From the NCBI GenBank assembly GCA_002840355.1, contig PHAL01000002.1, positions 1 to 39,277 on the forward strand: a stretch of 39,277 nucleotides of DNA, written 5' to 3'. Of this stretch, positions 22,952 through 30,495 are shown in pieces. Within the stretch, counting starts at the first letter, position 1. Each line of letters begins with the position of its first letter. The DNA is from Elusimicrobia bacterium HGW-Elusimicrobia-3. Its GTDB lineage: Bacteria > Elusimicrobiota > Elusimicrobia > Elusimicrobiales > UBA9959. Position numbers and translations under genes: made by a program. The notes beneath the pieces were generated by a model that saw only the letters and a program-made list of their open reading frames with translations, did not search any database and was not told the origin of the DNA.

Positions 22952-24508
22952 ATGGGCAGCAAATTCGTAGAAAAACATAAACGCAAATCTCTCTTGGCCG
23001 CCTTGCTGCTGATTTTCCGCGGCAGGGCCAAGTACGTGGGCGTCCTGCTCGTCCTCGCCGTGCTCTCCGTCCCTTTCGTCATCTCCGGAGAGACCTTCGG
23101 CCGCATCGTTATGTTCCAGCCCGTCGCGGCCTTCCTGCGCACTGTAGGCCTGGGCAGCGTCGTCTCGGCCATCAACCCCAAGTATTCCAACGACCTGATG
23201 AAAGCGGCCCTTGACCGCGCGGCCGCGGACAGCGCCCAGAATTCCTTCTGGCAGAAGTTCCTCAATAACCTCAACGCCACGCTGCCCCCCGGCGGCGGGC
23301 CGTCCTCCATCGCGATGATACGCGGCGGCGGCGACGACATCTTCGGCACCCCGGAACTTAAGGACGGTTCAGGCCGGGCCAGGCCCGGGCAGGTTAAGGG
23401 CGTGGTCAACGACGATGAACGCTCGCGCGGCGAGAATGCCGACGCGGTGGACCTGGAGGGCCTGCTGGCCGGAGCCGGAGGGCCCGGAGCGGACGGCGGT
23501 CTCTACGGCGACACGATGGGTCAGAACCTGGCCGGCAATTTCGGCAGCGGTTCCGCTTCGGGCTCGGGCCCGTACATGAACCGCACCATGTTGAGCGGCC
23601 CCGGCGGCGCCGGCGGCAGCGCCTCCGGCATGTACGCGCGGGTGGTGGGCCAGGCGGCCAGCAAGGTGCCGGTGCCCGGCTCGCCCCAGAAAGTGAATTC
23701 CAAGACCATGGGCAGGGTTTCAGGTTTCTCCTGGAAGAACGTCGGGTATAAGACCAAGAGCGCCCGCATGGACACCAAACTGGGGTCCAAGAAGCCGATG
23801 TTCCAGCTGGCCGAGACCTTCGGTATGACGGCGACGGCGTTCAGGTCCAAGGACGCCGCCTACGAGTACCAGGCTTCCTATACCGGCAGCACCTACGACG
23901 GCAACGATGTCAGCGCTGACGCGCTGCAGACCGATACCGCCGCCCCGATAGTGCCCGACACTTCCTTTACCGGCAACCTGATCTCCGGCGCCGGCGCGCT
24001 GCAGGAGGACGCCAAGCGCTGCACCGACGCGCAGGGCACGCACGGCGCTGCCATGTCCGACGACGGCAAGAAGATAGACGATACCGCCAAGACCCTGGGC
24101 AAGCCCCCGAAATGCTGCAGCAGCGGCGTGGGCGCCTGGAACAGCAAGATACGCAGCATAATCGGCTACTGCAACGATTTCAACGTGCACGAGGCGCAGC
24201 AGGCGGCCGCTTGCCAGATCACCAGCAAGCCCATGAACTGCAGCAGCTACAACAAGATGATCATCAAGCCCTGCAAAAAGTGGAAGTGCTGGCTGGCGAT
24301 AATACTGATGATACTGCTGGGCGGCCTGTTCGGCATAATCGGCATGATAGCCGTCGGCGTGATGATAGGCGGTTCCGTCTCCGGCCTGTTCGGCCCGCAG
24401 ATGACGAGTTTCGTGGAGAGCATGGTAAGTTTTGTAGCTTCCGGAGGCCAGGATGAAAATTCCAAGGATGAGGCCACCAGCCTGCCTCCCATGGACCCCA
24501 GGAAGTGA
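22952..24508 (+). CDS. Membrane-anchored protein with cysteine-rich region and C-terminal helix (protein F)
   Basis: A 518-residue protein. A strongly basic start (KFVEKHKRKS) leads to a helix at about 28-45 (YVGVLLVLAVLSVPFVIS). Residues 50-110 look structured, 110-240 are Gly/Ser-rich, and a basic stretch (KNVGYKTKSARMDTKLGSKK) follows. Residues about 350-445 contain ten cysteines, including a CC pair (KPPKCCSSGVG) and CKKWKCW, just before a C-terminal membrane segment at about 446-478 (LAIILMILLGGLFGIIGMIAVG). Such cysteines suggest disulfides outside the cytoplasm. It lacks the clear B-E sequence modules but shares the architecture and gene order. Good ribosome binding site CTGGAGG. Function unknown. 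Confidence 0.7.
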   Translation: MGSKFVEKHKRKSLLAALLLIFRGRAKYVGVLLVLAVLSVPFVISGETFGRIVMFQPVAAFLRTVGLGSVVSAINPKYSNDLMKAALDRAAADSAQNSFWQKFLNNLNATLPPGGGPSSIAMIRGGGDDIFGTPELKDGSGRARPGQVKGVVNDDERSRGENADAVDLEGLLAGAGGPGADGGLYGDTMGQNLAGNFGSGSASGSGPYMNRTMLSGPGGAGGSASGMYARVVGQAASKVPVPGSPQKVNSKTMGRVSGFSWKNVGYKTKSARMDTKLGSKKPMFQLAETFGMTATAFRSKDAAYEYQASYTGSTYDGNDVSADALQTDTAAPIVPDTSFTGNLISGAGALQEDAKRCTDAQGTHGAAMSDDGKKIDDTAKTLGKPPKCCSSGVGAWNSKIRSIIGYCNDFNVHEAQQAAACQITSKPMNCSSYNKMIIKPCKKWKCWLAIILMILLGGLFGIIGMIAVGVMIGGSVSGLFGPQMTSFVESMVSFVASGGQDENSKDEATSLPPMDPRK

Positions 24509-24822
24509 GCGGTACTCTTAAGCCCGAGGTTACAGCCTGTACGGAGGAATGTTCCGGTGTCGCGAAACAAATGCTTCGACGGTACGCTTCAGCGAAAGAG
24601 TTTTACGAGGAACACCTCCGCGGCCGCCACACAGGCGGCAGGCTGACCGCAGGGCTTTTTTGCGGCCGGGGCCAAAGGGCCTAGCAGCCTGGGGGACTAA
24701 TGACACTTGGCCCGGCGCGCGGTTTTAGGTAGAGTATAGTTGGAGAAGTCTATAATATAATTTCGGCGGTCGTTGTTCGCTGCGGGATTTTAAATCAAGC
24801 AAGTTAAGCATCGGAGGCGGTT
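24509..24822 (+). other. 314-base non-coding stretch with inverted repeat and probable promoter for protein G
   Basis: No convincing gene lies here. Bases 24542-24620 form an imperfect hairpin: CGGAGG-AAT-GTTCC on the left against GGAAC-A-CCTCCG on the right. A second small hairpin GCCGCC-ACACA-GGCGGC lies near 24622-24640, followed by a T6 run at 24655-24661, which might terminate transcription from protein F. TATAAT at 24751-24756 is a good -10 box for protein G, but I see no matching -35, so it may need an activator. The ten-base AGCGAAAGAG (24591-24600) recurs inverted in the 2799-2908 element. Confidence 0.45.
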
Positions 24823-27702
24823 ATGAACTTTTACAATGAGGACGAAAAGAAGGCGGATATCCCGGTGATCCCCGGGGCGGCTTCGCCGTTCAGGAAAACT
24901 TCAGCCTTCGGAAAAGCCCCGATGTTCTCCCGCGCCGCGGGCAGCTTCGTGGACAGGCTGAAAAACCTCTCCCGCAGGGACATGGCCTTCGTGGGCATCG
25001 GCCTGAGCGTGCTGGTCATGGCCCCGGTGGCGGAGTACATGATCTCCCAGCCCTCCCAGGACAACGTGCTTAAGGGCAACGATTTCGCCCAGCGGCACGG
25101 CGACGCCGGCCCTTTCGAGCCCGGCATCCACGGCCTCAGCCAGGGCTCGGCGGACGGCTCCGGTGAAGTCATCACCCCGCTGACCTCGCGCGACCCCGCC
25201 TCGCTGATACTCGGCTCCCAGTCTTCGCAGCCCGTGCTGCCCCCGGCCGTCACCGCGCCGCCCAGCAGCAGCTGGCGCGACGCCGTTACCGATTCGGGCC
25301 GGGCCGCCTTCAGCGCGGCCACCAAATCGGTCGGCGCGCCTACCGTCATTCCCAAGATGTCGGCCAGCCTGCGCGGCTTCACCTCCTTCGGCGGCGACGG
25401 CAGCTCCCGCACCTCCGGCACCCTGGGCGGCGGCAAGATCATAGATGACGCCAAGTCGGCTTCTTCCAAGGCCGCCAAGCGCTCGATGATAGGCCCCGTG
25501 GCCATGGCCGGCTATAAGGGCGTGGCCTCCGGCACCCCCAACAGCGCCTCCAAGGGCGCCTTCGAAAAACTCCGCGGTGCGGCCGACAAGTCGGCCAGCA
25601 ACTTCTCCGGCGGTTCCGCCATGAGTTCGCTGGACAAGGCCGCGGCCGACGCCGTGCAGATCGGCGCGGGCACCGGCGGCGCCGGCGGCCTGGGCGAAGG
25701 CGAAAAGACCAAGGGCTCCAACAACTACGATAACAAGTACAAGCATGAGCGCTCCGGCGAATCCCTCGCCGAAATGGCGGCCAAAGAGCGCCAGAAGAAA
25801 GCGCTCGAGTGGGAATTCTTCAAGAAGTACGAGATCAAGAAGACCATCGTCAAAGCCGTGGTTGAGGCTTTCTCCACCACGCTGGGCAAGTTCCTGACCG
25901 GCCAGATGGAAGGCGCCCTGGGCATGACGCCCGGTTCGGCGCCCAAGTGCTATACCACGGTGCGCGAGGAGCCCGACTGGGCCGCGGCCGAGGCCGCGGT
26001 AGCCGCCGGCACGGCCGCGAGCACCCTGGAATATGTATGTAAAGCCGACGGCGGTCCCATAGTTGTATCCTACCAGATGGGTAAGGAAGCCGCCTCTTCG
26101 ATGAAAAAGAAGTGTATCTGCGATTCTTTCGCGGGTTCCACCGGGTCTGCCGCGCCGGGAACCACCCCTGGCGGCGCCAACCCCATAGTTCCGGGCGCTA
26201 CCCCGGACCAGATCGCCGCTAATACGGCGGAGAACATATCGGACTATGACTCGGTCCTGAAGACCGTTGTGCTGCCGGCCGTGAAGGGGTATCACAAGGT
26301 GGCCAAAAAGTCCGTGGACGGGAACATGCAGCCCAAGGCGGTGGATAAGGAAGAGGAGCAGGAGGTTACGCTGGCCCTGAACGACGCCATGACCAAGCTG
26401 AACACCGCCGCGACCAGTTCCGTCACCAACGCGATAACCGCCAAGAACGCCGCGGCCAGAAAAGAGCTTAACACGTACGGCAGGGCGGTCAATACAGCCT
26501 CTTCGCTGGTAGCTTCTTCCAAGGCTAAACAGAATATAGACCAGCTTGATCGCCTGAGGGCCGCCGCCGCTGCCGACGCCGCCGCCGGCAAATGCACGGT
26601 CAAGCTGAACACGACCACGGCCCAGACTGGTTCCGAGGTCGCCGCGGCCAAGGCCAACTGCGAGGCCATCGTGGCCAGGATAGACGGCAACGAGTCCTAC
26701 AAGACCGGCAAGGGCAGTTTCAATCTTGCCAAGGACGCGCTCAAGTCCCATACCCGCAGGAACGCCGTCTTGGGCACCCAGATGGATGCTATGGACGGCG
26801 CGGTGTCCGCCATGATGACCAGGCATGCCACCGTGCCCGTCAAGGTTAAAGCCATACTGGACGTGGCCGAAGGCAAGACCATGCTGGCCAAGATAGAGGA
26901 AATAATAGCCAAGGACGCGGATATTCCCGCGGATCCGGTGCCCGCCGCCAAGTCCAACGAGGACAAAAAGCCCCTGCTTATAGCCATAGAGGACCTGCGC
27001 GGCATCACCCTGGCGTCTTTCTGGGAAGAAGAATTCGACGCCAAGCATACCGTGACGGCCGAACAGACCGCCTGGGAGCCTTTCGATAAAGCCGCCGGTA
27101 CCGAGGCCCCCGGGACTCTCGGCGCGCCGGTCAACTTCGAGGCCGCCGTACAGCGCCCCAACGAGATGATCACCTCTATCGCCGGCGCCAAAAAGGGCCT
27201 TTCGGACATAGCGACCCTGCTGGATACGGCCGAAACCAACACCCAGGCCACCGTGGACGACCTGAAAGAACTGGCCGCCCCGTGTAACTTCACTGAGGCG
27301 GGCTGCGCGGCCTCTACGACCGGGGAAACCCCCGATGTCAAGCCTGATCCCATCAAGCCTGATCCCATCAAGCCGGAGCCTATCAAGCCGGACCCCATCA
27401 AGCCTGATCCCATCAAGCCGAACCCCAATGCCGCCAGCGCGGACGAGGTTGCGGAAGCCGAGGCTAACCTCGCGATCATACGTTCCGTTCATCGCTATGG
27501 CGTGGGAGTCGAGAACGGCGCCAGCAACTGCACCAATGCCCAGTCGGATATAATCAGGGTGGCATTGAACGACTCGAATGCTCTGATGAGGGGTACTCTG
27601 ACAAAGAACGACGTGGCTGTTATTGAGCGGAACGTGCAGAGTGCCTGCAATGTGTTGAGCAAGTGCAACCGCGCCGGGTATGCCGCCGCCGGCTGCAACT
27701 AG
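24823..27702 (+). CDS. Large membrane-anchored, helix-rich and cysteine-containing protein (protein G)
   Basis: At 959 residues this is the largest member of the cluster. It starts MNFYNEDEKKAD, similar to protein D, and has one membrane helix at about 54-74. The extracytoplasmic part begins Ser/Gly-rich with TVIPKM near 171, then becomes helical: a charged segment near 310-350 (EMAAKERQKKALEWEFFKKY), and long alanine-rich helices through 500-800. Cysteines cluster at 385-450 (KCYTTV, YVCKAD, KKKCICDSF) and at the end (NCTNAQ, SACNVLSKCNRAGYAAAGCN). Residues 840-868 are five KPDPI-type pentapeptide repeats, a likely stiff linker. The last 90 residues form a separate small domain with less biased codon use. 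Ribosome binding site GGAGGCGG; a strong terminator follows. No known family recognised. Confidence 0.7.
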   Translation: MNFYNEDEKKADIPVIPGAASPFRKTSAFGKAPMFSRAAGSFVDRLKNLSRRDMAFVGIGLSVLVMAPVAEYMISQPSQDNVLKGNDFAQRHGDAGPFEPGIHGLSQGSADGSGEVITPLTSRDPASLILGSQSSQPVLPPAVTAPPSSSWRDAVTDSGRAAFSAATKSVGAPTVIPKMSASLRGFTSFGGDGSSRTSGTLGGGKIIDDAKSASSKAAKRSMIGPVAMAGYKGVASGTPNSASKGAFEKLRGAADKSASNFSGGSAMSSLDKAAADAVQIGAGTGGAGGLGEGEKTKGSNNYDNKYKHERSGESLAEMAAKERQKKALEWEFFKKYEIKKTIVKAVVEAFSTTLGKFLTGQMEGALGMTPGSAPKCYTTVREEPDWAAAEAAVAAGTAASTLEYVCKADGGPIVVSYQMGKEAASSMKKKCICDSFAGSTGSAAPGTTPGGANPIVPGATPDQIAANTAENISDYDSVLKTVVLPAVKGYHKVAKKSVDGNMQPKAVDKEEEQEVTLALNDAMTKLNTAATSSVTNAITAKNAAARKELNTYGRAVNTASSLVASSKAKQNIDQLDRLRAAAAADAAAGKCTVKLNTTTAQTGSEVAAAKANCEAIVARIDGNESYKTGKGSFNLAKDALKSHTRRNAVLGTQMDAMDGAVSAMMTRHATVPVKVKAILDVAEGKTMLAKIEEIIAKDADIPADPVPAAKSNEDKKPLLIAIEDLRGITLASFWEEEFDAKHTVTAEQTAWEPFDKAAGTEAPGTLGAPVNFEAAVQRPNEMITSIAGAKKGLSDIATLLDTAETNTQATVDDLKELAAPCNFTEAGCAASTTGETPDVKPDPIKPDPIKPEPIKPDPIKPDPIKPNPNAASADEVAEAEANLAIIRSVHRYGVGVENGASNCTNAQSDIIRVALNDSNALMRGTLTKNDVAVIERNVQSACNVLSKCNRAGYAAAGCN
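27340..27426 (+). repeat. Tandem 15-bp repeats encoding KPDPI pentapeptides
   Basis: Five in-frame copies of a 15-base unit (27340-27414) encode KPDPI with one KPEPI variant, followed by a partial KPNP. Pro/Lys repeats of this kind form extended spacers in cell-envelope proteins such as TonB. Confidence 0.85.
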
Positions 27703-27722
27703 CCCTCGTTCCAGAACAAAGA

Positions 27723-27752
27723 AAACCCCGCGGAACTCCGCGGGGTTTTTCT
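27723..27752 (+). terminator. Strong intrinsic terminator ending the cluster
   Basis: Eight-base perfect stem CCCCGCGG / CCGCGGGG with an AACT loop, followed by TTTTTC, 20 bases after the protein G stop. Confidence 0.9.
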
Positions 27753-27775
27753 TTATGGCCGGCGGGCTAAAATCG

Positions 27776-27781
27776 TATAAT
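27776..27781 (+). promoter_or_regulatory. Possible -10 box for the outer-membrane protein gene
   Basis: TATAAT lies 60 bases before the ATG at 27842, directly after the cluster terminator. The best -35 candidates (TTTATG or TTATGG around 27752) are poor. Confidence 0.45.
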
Positions 27782-27841
27782 ATACCTGCGGTTTCAATAC
27801 GGGGGAGGGGCGACTCTCGACCGACATAAAGGGGAGAAACA

Positions 27842-28720
27842 ATGAAAAAACTCATATTAGCGGCGGCCATGGTAGCGGTGCTGGGCAGCGGCGCCTCGGC
27901 CTGGTTCGACGGCGGCCTCGGCATGACCACCGGTCCCGACGGCTACAGCCGGACCGACGCCTATCTCACCATGGGCGGCGACTCCATGTGGATAAAGCCC
28001 GCCCTGCTGCGCCAGGATTCCGATAACCTTAACAACGCCTTTAACACCTATTCCTTGCGCGTGGGCAAGGACTCCTCCGTGTATACGGTGGCCGGCGAGG
28101 TCGGTATGACCCCCGCCACCGAGTACTCCCCCGGCGTGGACTACTCCAGCGTGTTCTTCGGCGGCGACATCACCTTCTCGCTCAATCCTTCCGGCAGCGG
28201 CAAAGACCGCCTGGCCGGCCCCAACTCCAGGGCCTCTTCCGGCGGCGGCGGGGGGATAACCCGCGTGGACGTGGGGGCCGGTATAAAGCGCACCACCCAC
28301 AAGGTGGAGTCGGCCACCAGCGACCTGGACGCGGCGCAGACCGCTTTCTCGGTCTTCGCCGGCGCCAAGATCGCCATGGCCAACCTCAGCGCCACCTGGA
28401 CCGGCTTCAGCTACGACGATAAGAGCAATCCCATCTTCAACGTGGCGCCGATTACCGGCCAGTCTCTGGCCATAATAGGCCTGCCCGCCAAGTCCAGCGT
28501 GAACGTTCGCCTGGATATCCCGTCCACTCTGCCGATGGTCGCTCCGTACGCCAGCTATACCACCACCAAGTACAACGCGAACGTGGACGACACCAAAGCG
28601 TACGGCTTCGGCGCCTATATAGACCTCAACATGGTCGGCGCCAATGCCATGTACCAGATACTCGATGACGGCAACACCAAGGAAAGCTATATCTCGCTGA
28701 ACGCCGGTCTGAAGTTCTAA
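27842..28720 (+). CDS. Predicted outer-membrane beta-barrel protein
   Basis: A 292-residue protein with a clean signal peptide, MKKLILAAAMVAVLGSGASA, cleaved after ASA. The mature protein shows alternating hydrophobic/polar strands with many aromatic residues (SVYTVAGEVGM, SSVFFGGDITFSL, KAYGFGAYIDLNM) and ends in SYISLNAGLKF; a C-terminal phenylalanine on an amphipathic strand is the usual signal for insertion by the BAM machinery. Size suggests a barrel of roughly 8-12 strands. A loop near residues 125-140 is Gly/Ser-rich. It has its own -10 box and sits right after the anchored-protein cluster, so it is a candidate outer-membrane partner, but only proximity supports that. Good ribosome binding site AAGGGGAGA. 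Confidence 0.75.
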   Translation: MKKLILAAAMVAVLGSGASAWFDGGLGMTTGPDGYSRTDAYLTMGGDSMWIKPALLRQDSDNLNNAFNTYSLRVGKDSSVYTVAGEVGMTPATEYSPGVDYSSVFFGGDITFSLNPSGSGKDRLAGPNSRASSGGGGGITRVDVGAGIKRTTHKVESATSDLDAAQTAFSVFAGAKIAMANLSATWTGFSYDDKSNPIFNVAPITGQSLAIIGLPAKSSVNVRLDIPSTLPMVAPYASYTTTKYNANVDDTKAYGFGAYIDLNMVGANAMYQILDDGNTKESYISLNAGLKF

Positions 28721-28734
28721 GACGGCCAGCAGCC

Positions 28735-28762
28735 GCCGGCCGGGGGCCCTCCTCCGGCCGGC
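28735..28762 (+). terminator. Probable terminator after the outer-membrane protein gene
   Basis: Nine-base perfect stem GCCGGCCGG / CCGGCCGGC followed by CATTTTAAA. The T tract is short, so some read-through into dnaX is likely. Confidence 0.5.
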
Positions 28763-28788
28763 CATTTTAAAGAGCGGTTCCAAAAACT

Positions 28789-30495
28789 ATGTACGAAAAC
28801 TTTGCCACCAAGTACCGGCCCGGCGACCTCACCGAGGTAATGGGCCAGGAAACCATCAAGGTCACGCTGCAGAACGCCGTGAAACTGGGCCGCGTGGCCC
28901 ATTCCTACGTCTTCTACGGGCAGCGGGGCTGCGGCAAGACCACGATAGCGCGCATTTTGGCCCGCACGCTGAACTGCCACAAGCCCAAGGACGGGGTGCC
29001 GTGCGGTAAGTGCCCCTCGTGCGTGGAGATAGCCGAGAGCAAGTCGCTCGACGTCATAGAGATAGACGCGGCCTCCAACACGCAGGTGGACAAGGTGCGC
29101 AGCGTGATCGTGGAGCAGGCGTCGTTCGCGCCCTCGCGCGACAAGTACAAGATCTACATCCTCGACGAAGTGCACATGCTCTCCACCGGCGCCTTCAACG
29201 CGCTGCTCAAGACCGTGGAGGAGCCGCCGGCGCACGTGGTGTTCATCATGGCCACCACCGAGCAGAACAAGGTGCCGGTCACCATCCTGTCCCGCTCGCA
29301 GTGCTTCCGCTTCCGCCCCATTTCCGACGCCGACATCATCGCCCGCCTCAAGACCGTGACCGCGGCCGAAAAGATGAAGGCCGAGCCCGAGGCCCTGCGC
29401 CTGATAGCCCGCTCCTCCGGCGGCGCCCTGCGCGACGCGCTCACGATGCTCGACCGCGCGGCCTCCTTCGGCCACGGCGAGATCAAGGCCGACCTGATCA
29501 ACGAGCTGCTGGGCTACCCCGGCGGCGAGAGCGTGAACTCCATGGCGCTGGCGCTGGTCAACCGCGACGCCGCCGCGCTGCACGCCGCCTTCGACCGGCT
29601 CAACGCCGAGGGCTACGACGCGCTGGCCTCGCTGCGCGAGCTGCGCAATAATTTCGCCGAAGCCTTCCTGGCCGCGCAGGGCTTCAACGAGGGCGAGCCC
29701 ATAAAGGGCCTGCCCAAGGGCGTCAGCCCGGCGCTGCTGGCGCGCCTGTCGCGCAAGCTCAACATCATAGTCGAGGAAGTGAAGTTCTCGGACTCGCCGG
29801 CCCTGTCGGCCGAGATCGCCCTGTTCACGCTGATAGAGACCCCGCAGGACCTGGAGGCGTTGGTGCGCCGCCTGGAAGCCATGGAAACGGCCGCCGCCTC
29901 CGGCGCGCCCGCCCAGCCCGCGCCGGTTCCCGCGCAAAAAAAAAATGATTTTCTGACGTCCCCGGCCCCGGCTCCGGCCGCCGCCGCCCCGGCGTCCGCC
30001 CCCGCGGCCGCGGCCCCTGCGGCCAGTTCCGGGGAGCAGCGCAGCGGCGCGGAAGCCTGGAAGCGCCTGCTGGGCCAGGCCTCGTCGCGCAAGCCTGCCC
30101 TCTACAATATCCTGCTGTCGGTAAAGATCGTCTTCGCCGAGGAGAACAAGTGGCGCCTGCTCAGCGGCAACAAGTTCGAGACCTCGATGATAGAGACGGC
30201 CCGCCCCGAGCTCGAGGAGATGCTGGAGAAATTCGCCGGCCGGCGCATCGCGCTGGTCCCCGAGTTCTCGCAGGCCCCGGCCCCGGCGGCGGCCGAGTTC
30301 TCCGCCCCGGAGGACCCGGGCCCCGGGGAACCGACGATGGCCGACCTCTCCGACGAGGAGGCCACCCAGGACGCGCCCCCGGCCCCTAAATCGCCGCACG
30401 CCCCCAGGCAGGTGACCGCCGCCAACGAGCCGGAGCTCAAGCACCTGGCCAAGGTTTTCCACGGCCGCATCACCCGCATAGACAAGGTTAAATGA
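28789..30495 (+). CDS. dnaX: DNA polymerase III subunits gamma and tau
   Basis: A 568-residue clamp-loader ATPase. It carries Walker A G44-Q-R-G-C-G-K50-T, the zinc-binding cysteines after it (C63 and the CGKCPSC group), Walker B in LDEVHML, and the sensor motif SRSQCFRF. Domain III runs to about residue 365. Then comes a Pro/Ala linker and a tau-specific C-terminal domain (EAWKRLLGQASSRKPALYNILLSVKI). Tau links the clamp loader to the polymerase and helicase in the replisome. At codons 383-386 the linker holds a run of ten A residues; slippage by one base either way meets a stop codon within five codons, which should yield a shorter gamma form of about 386 residues. It overlaps recR by four bases (ATGA). 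Confidence 0.95.
   Translation: MYENFATKYRPGDLTEVMGQETIKVTLQNAVKLGRVAHSYVFYGQRGCGKTTIARILARTLNCHKPKDGVPCGKCPSCVEIAESKSLDVIEIDAASNTQVDKVRSVIVEQASFAPSRDKYKIYILDEVHMLSTGAFNALLKTVEEPPAHVVFIMATTEQNKVPVTILSRSQCFRFRPISDADIIARLKTVTAAEKMKAEPEALRLIARSSGGALRDALTMLDRAASFGHGEIKADLINELLGYPGGESVNSMALALVNRDAAALHAAFDRLNAEGYDALASLRELRNNFAEAFLAAQGFNEGEPIKGLPKGVSPALLARLSRKLNIIVEEVKFSDSPALSAEIALFTLIETPQDLEALVRRLEAMETAAASGAPAQPAPVPAQKKNDFLTSPAPAPAAAAPASAPAAAAPAASSGEQRSGAEAWKRLLGQASSRKPALYNILLSVKIVFAEENKWRLLSGNKFETSMIETARPELEEMLEKFAGRRIALVPEFSQAPAPAAAEFSAPEDPGPGEPTMADLSDEEATQDAPPAPKSPHAPRQVTAANEPELKHLAKVFHGRITRIDKVK
29936..29945 (+). promoter_or_regulatory. A10 slippage site in dnaX producing gamma
   Basis: Ten consecutive A bases follow GCGC in the tau linker (normal reading CAA AAA AAA AAT GAT). 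A -1 shift reads AAA then TGA at 29946-29948; a +1 shift reads ATG ATT TTC then TGA at 29954-29956. E. coli and Thermus dnaX use ribosomal or transcriptional slippage at comparable A-rich sites. Confidence 0.75.

Noticed and set aside
24668-24715. Possible cyclic-di-GMP (GEMM) riboswitch before protein G
   Set aside because: The stretch GGCCAAAGGGCCTAG and following bases looked structured, but the conserved GEMM core sequences and tetraloop are absent.
17558-27702. Type IV pilins or pseudopilins
   Set aside because: The N-terminal anchors lack the prepilin cleavage motif (G followed by F/M and E at +5), and the proteins have cytoplasmic tails and lengths unlike pilins.
13111-27702. Prophage tail or insertion element as source of the low-complexity cluster
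   Set aside because: No integrase, transposase, terminal repeats, phage structural genes or tRNA target could be found, and base composition is mostly like the flanks.
24901-27930. Minus-strand open frame of about 1,009 codons opposite protein G
   Set aside because: It lies antisense to a gene with a good ribosome binding site, anchor, repeats and terminator. Its product is a Gly/Arg/Val/His-rich sequence typical of the opposite strand of GC-rich codons, with no domain.
28717-30462. Minus-strand open frame of 581 codons opposite dnaX
   Set aside because: Antisense to a full dnaX with all motifs; its product is Gly/Arg/Leu-rich with no recognisable domain.
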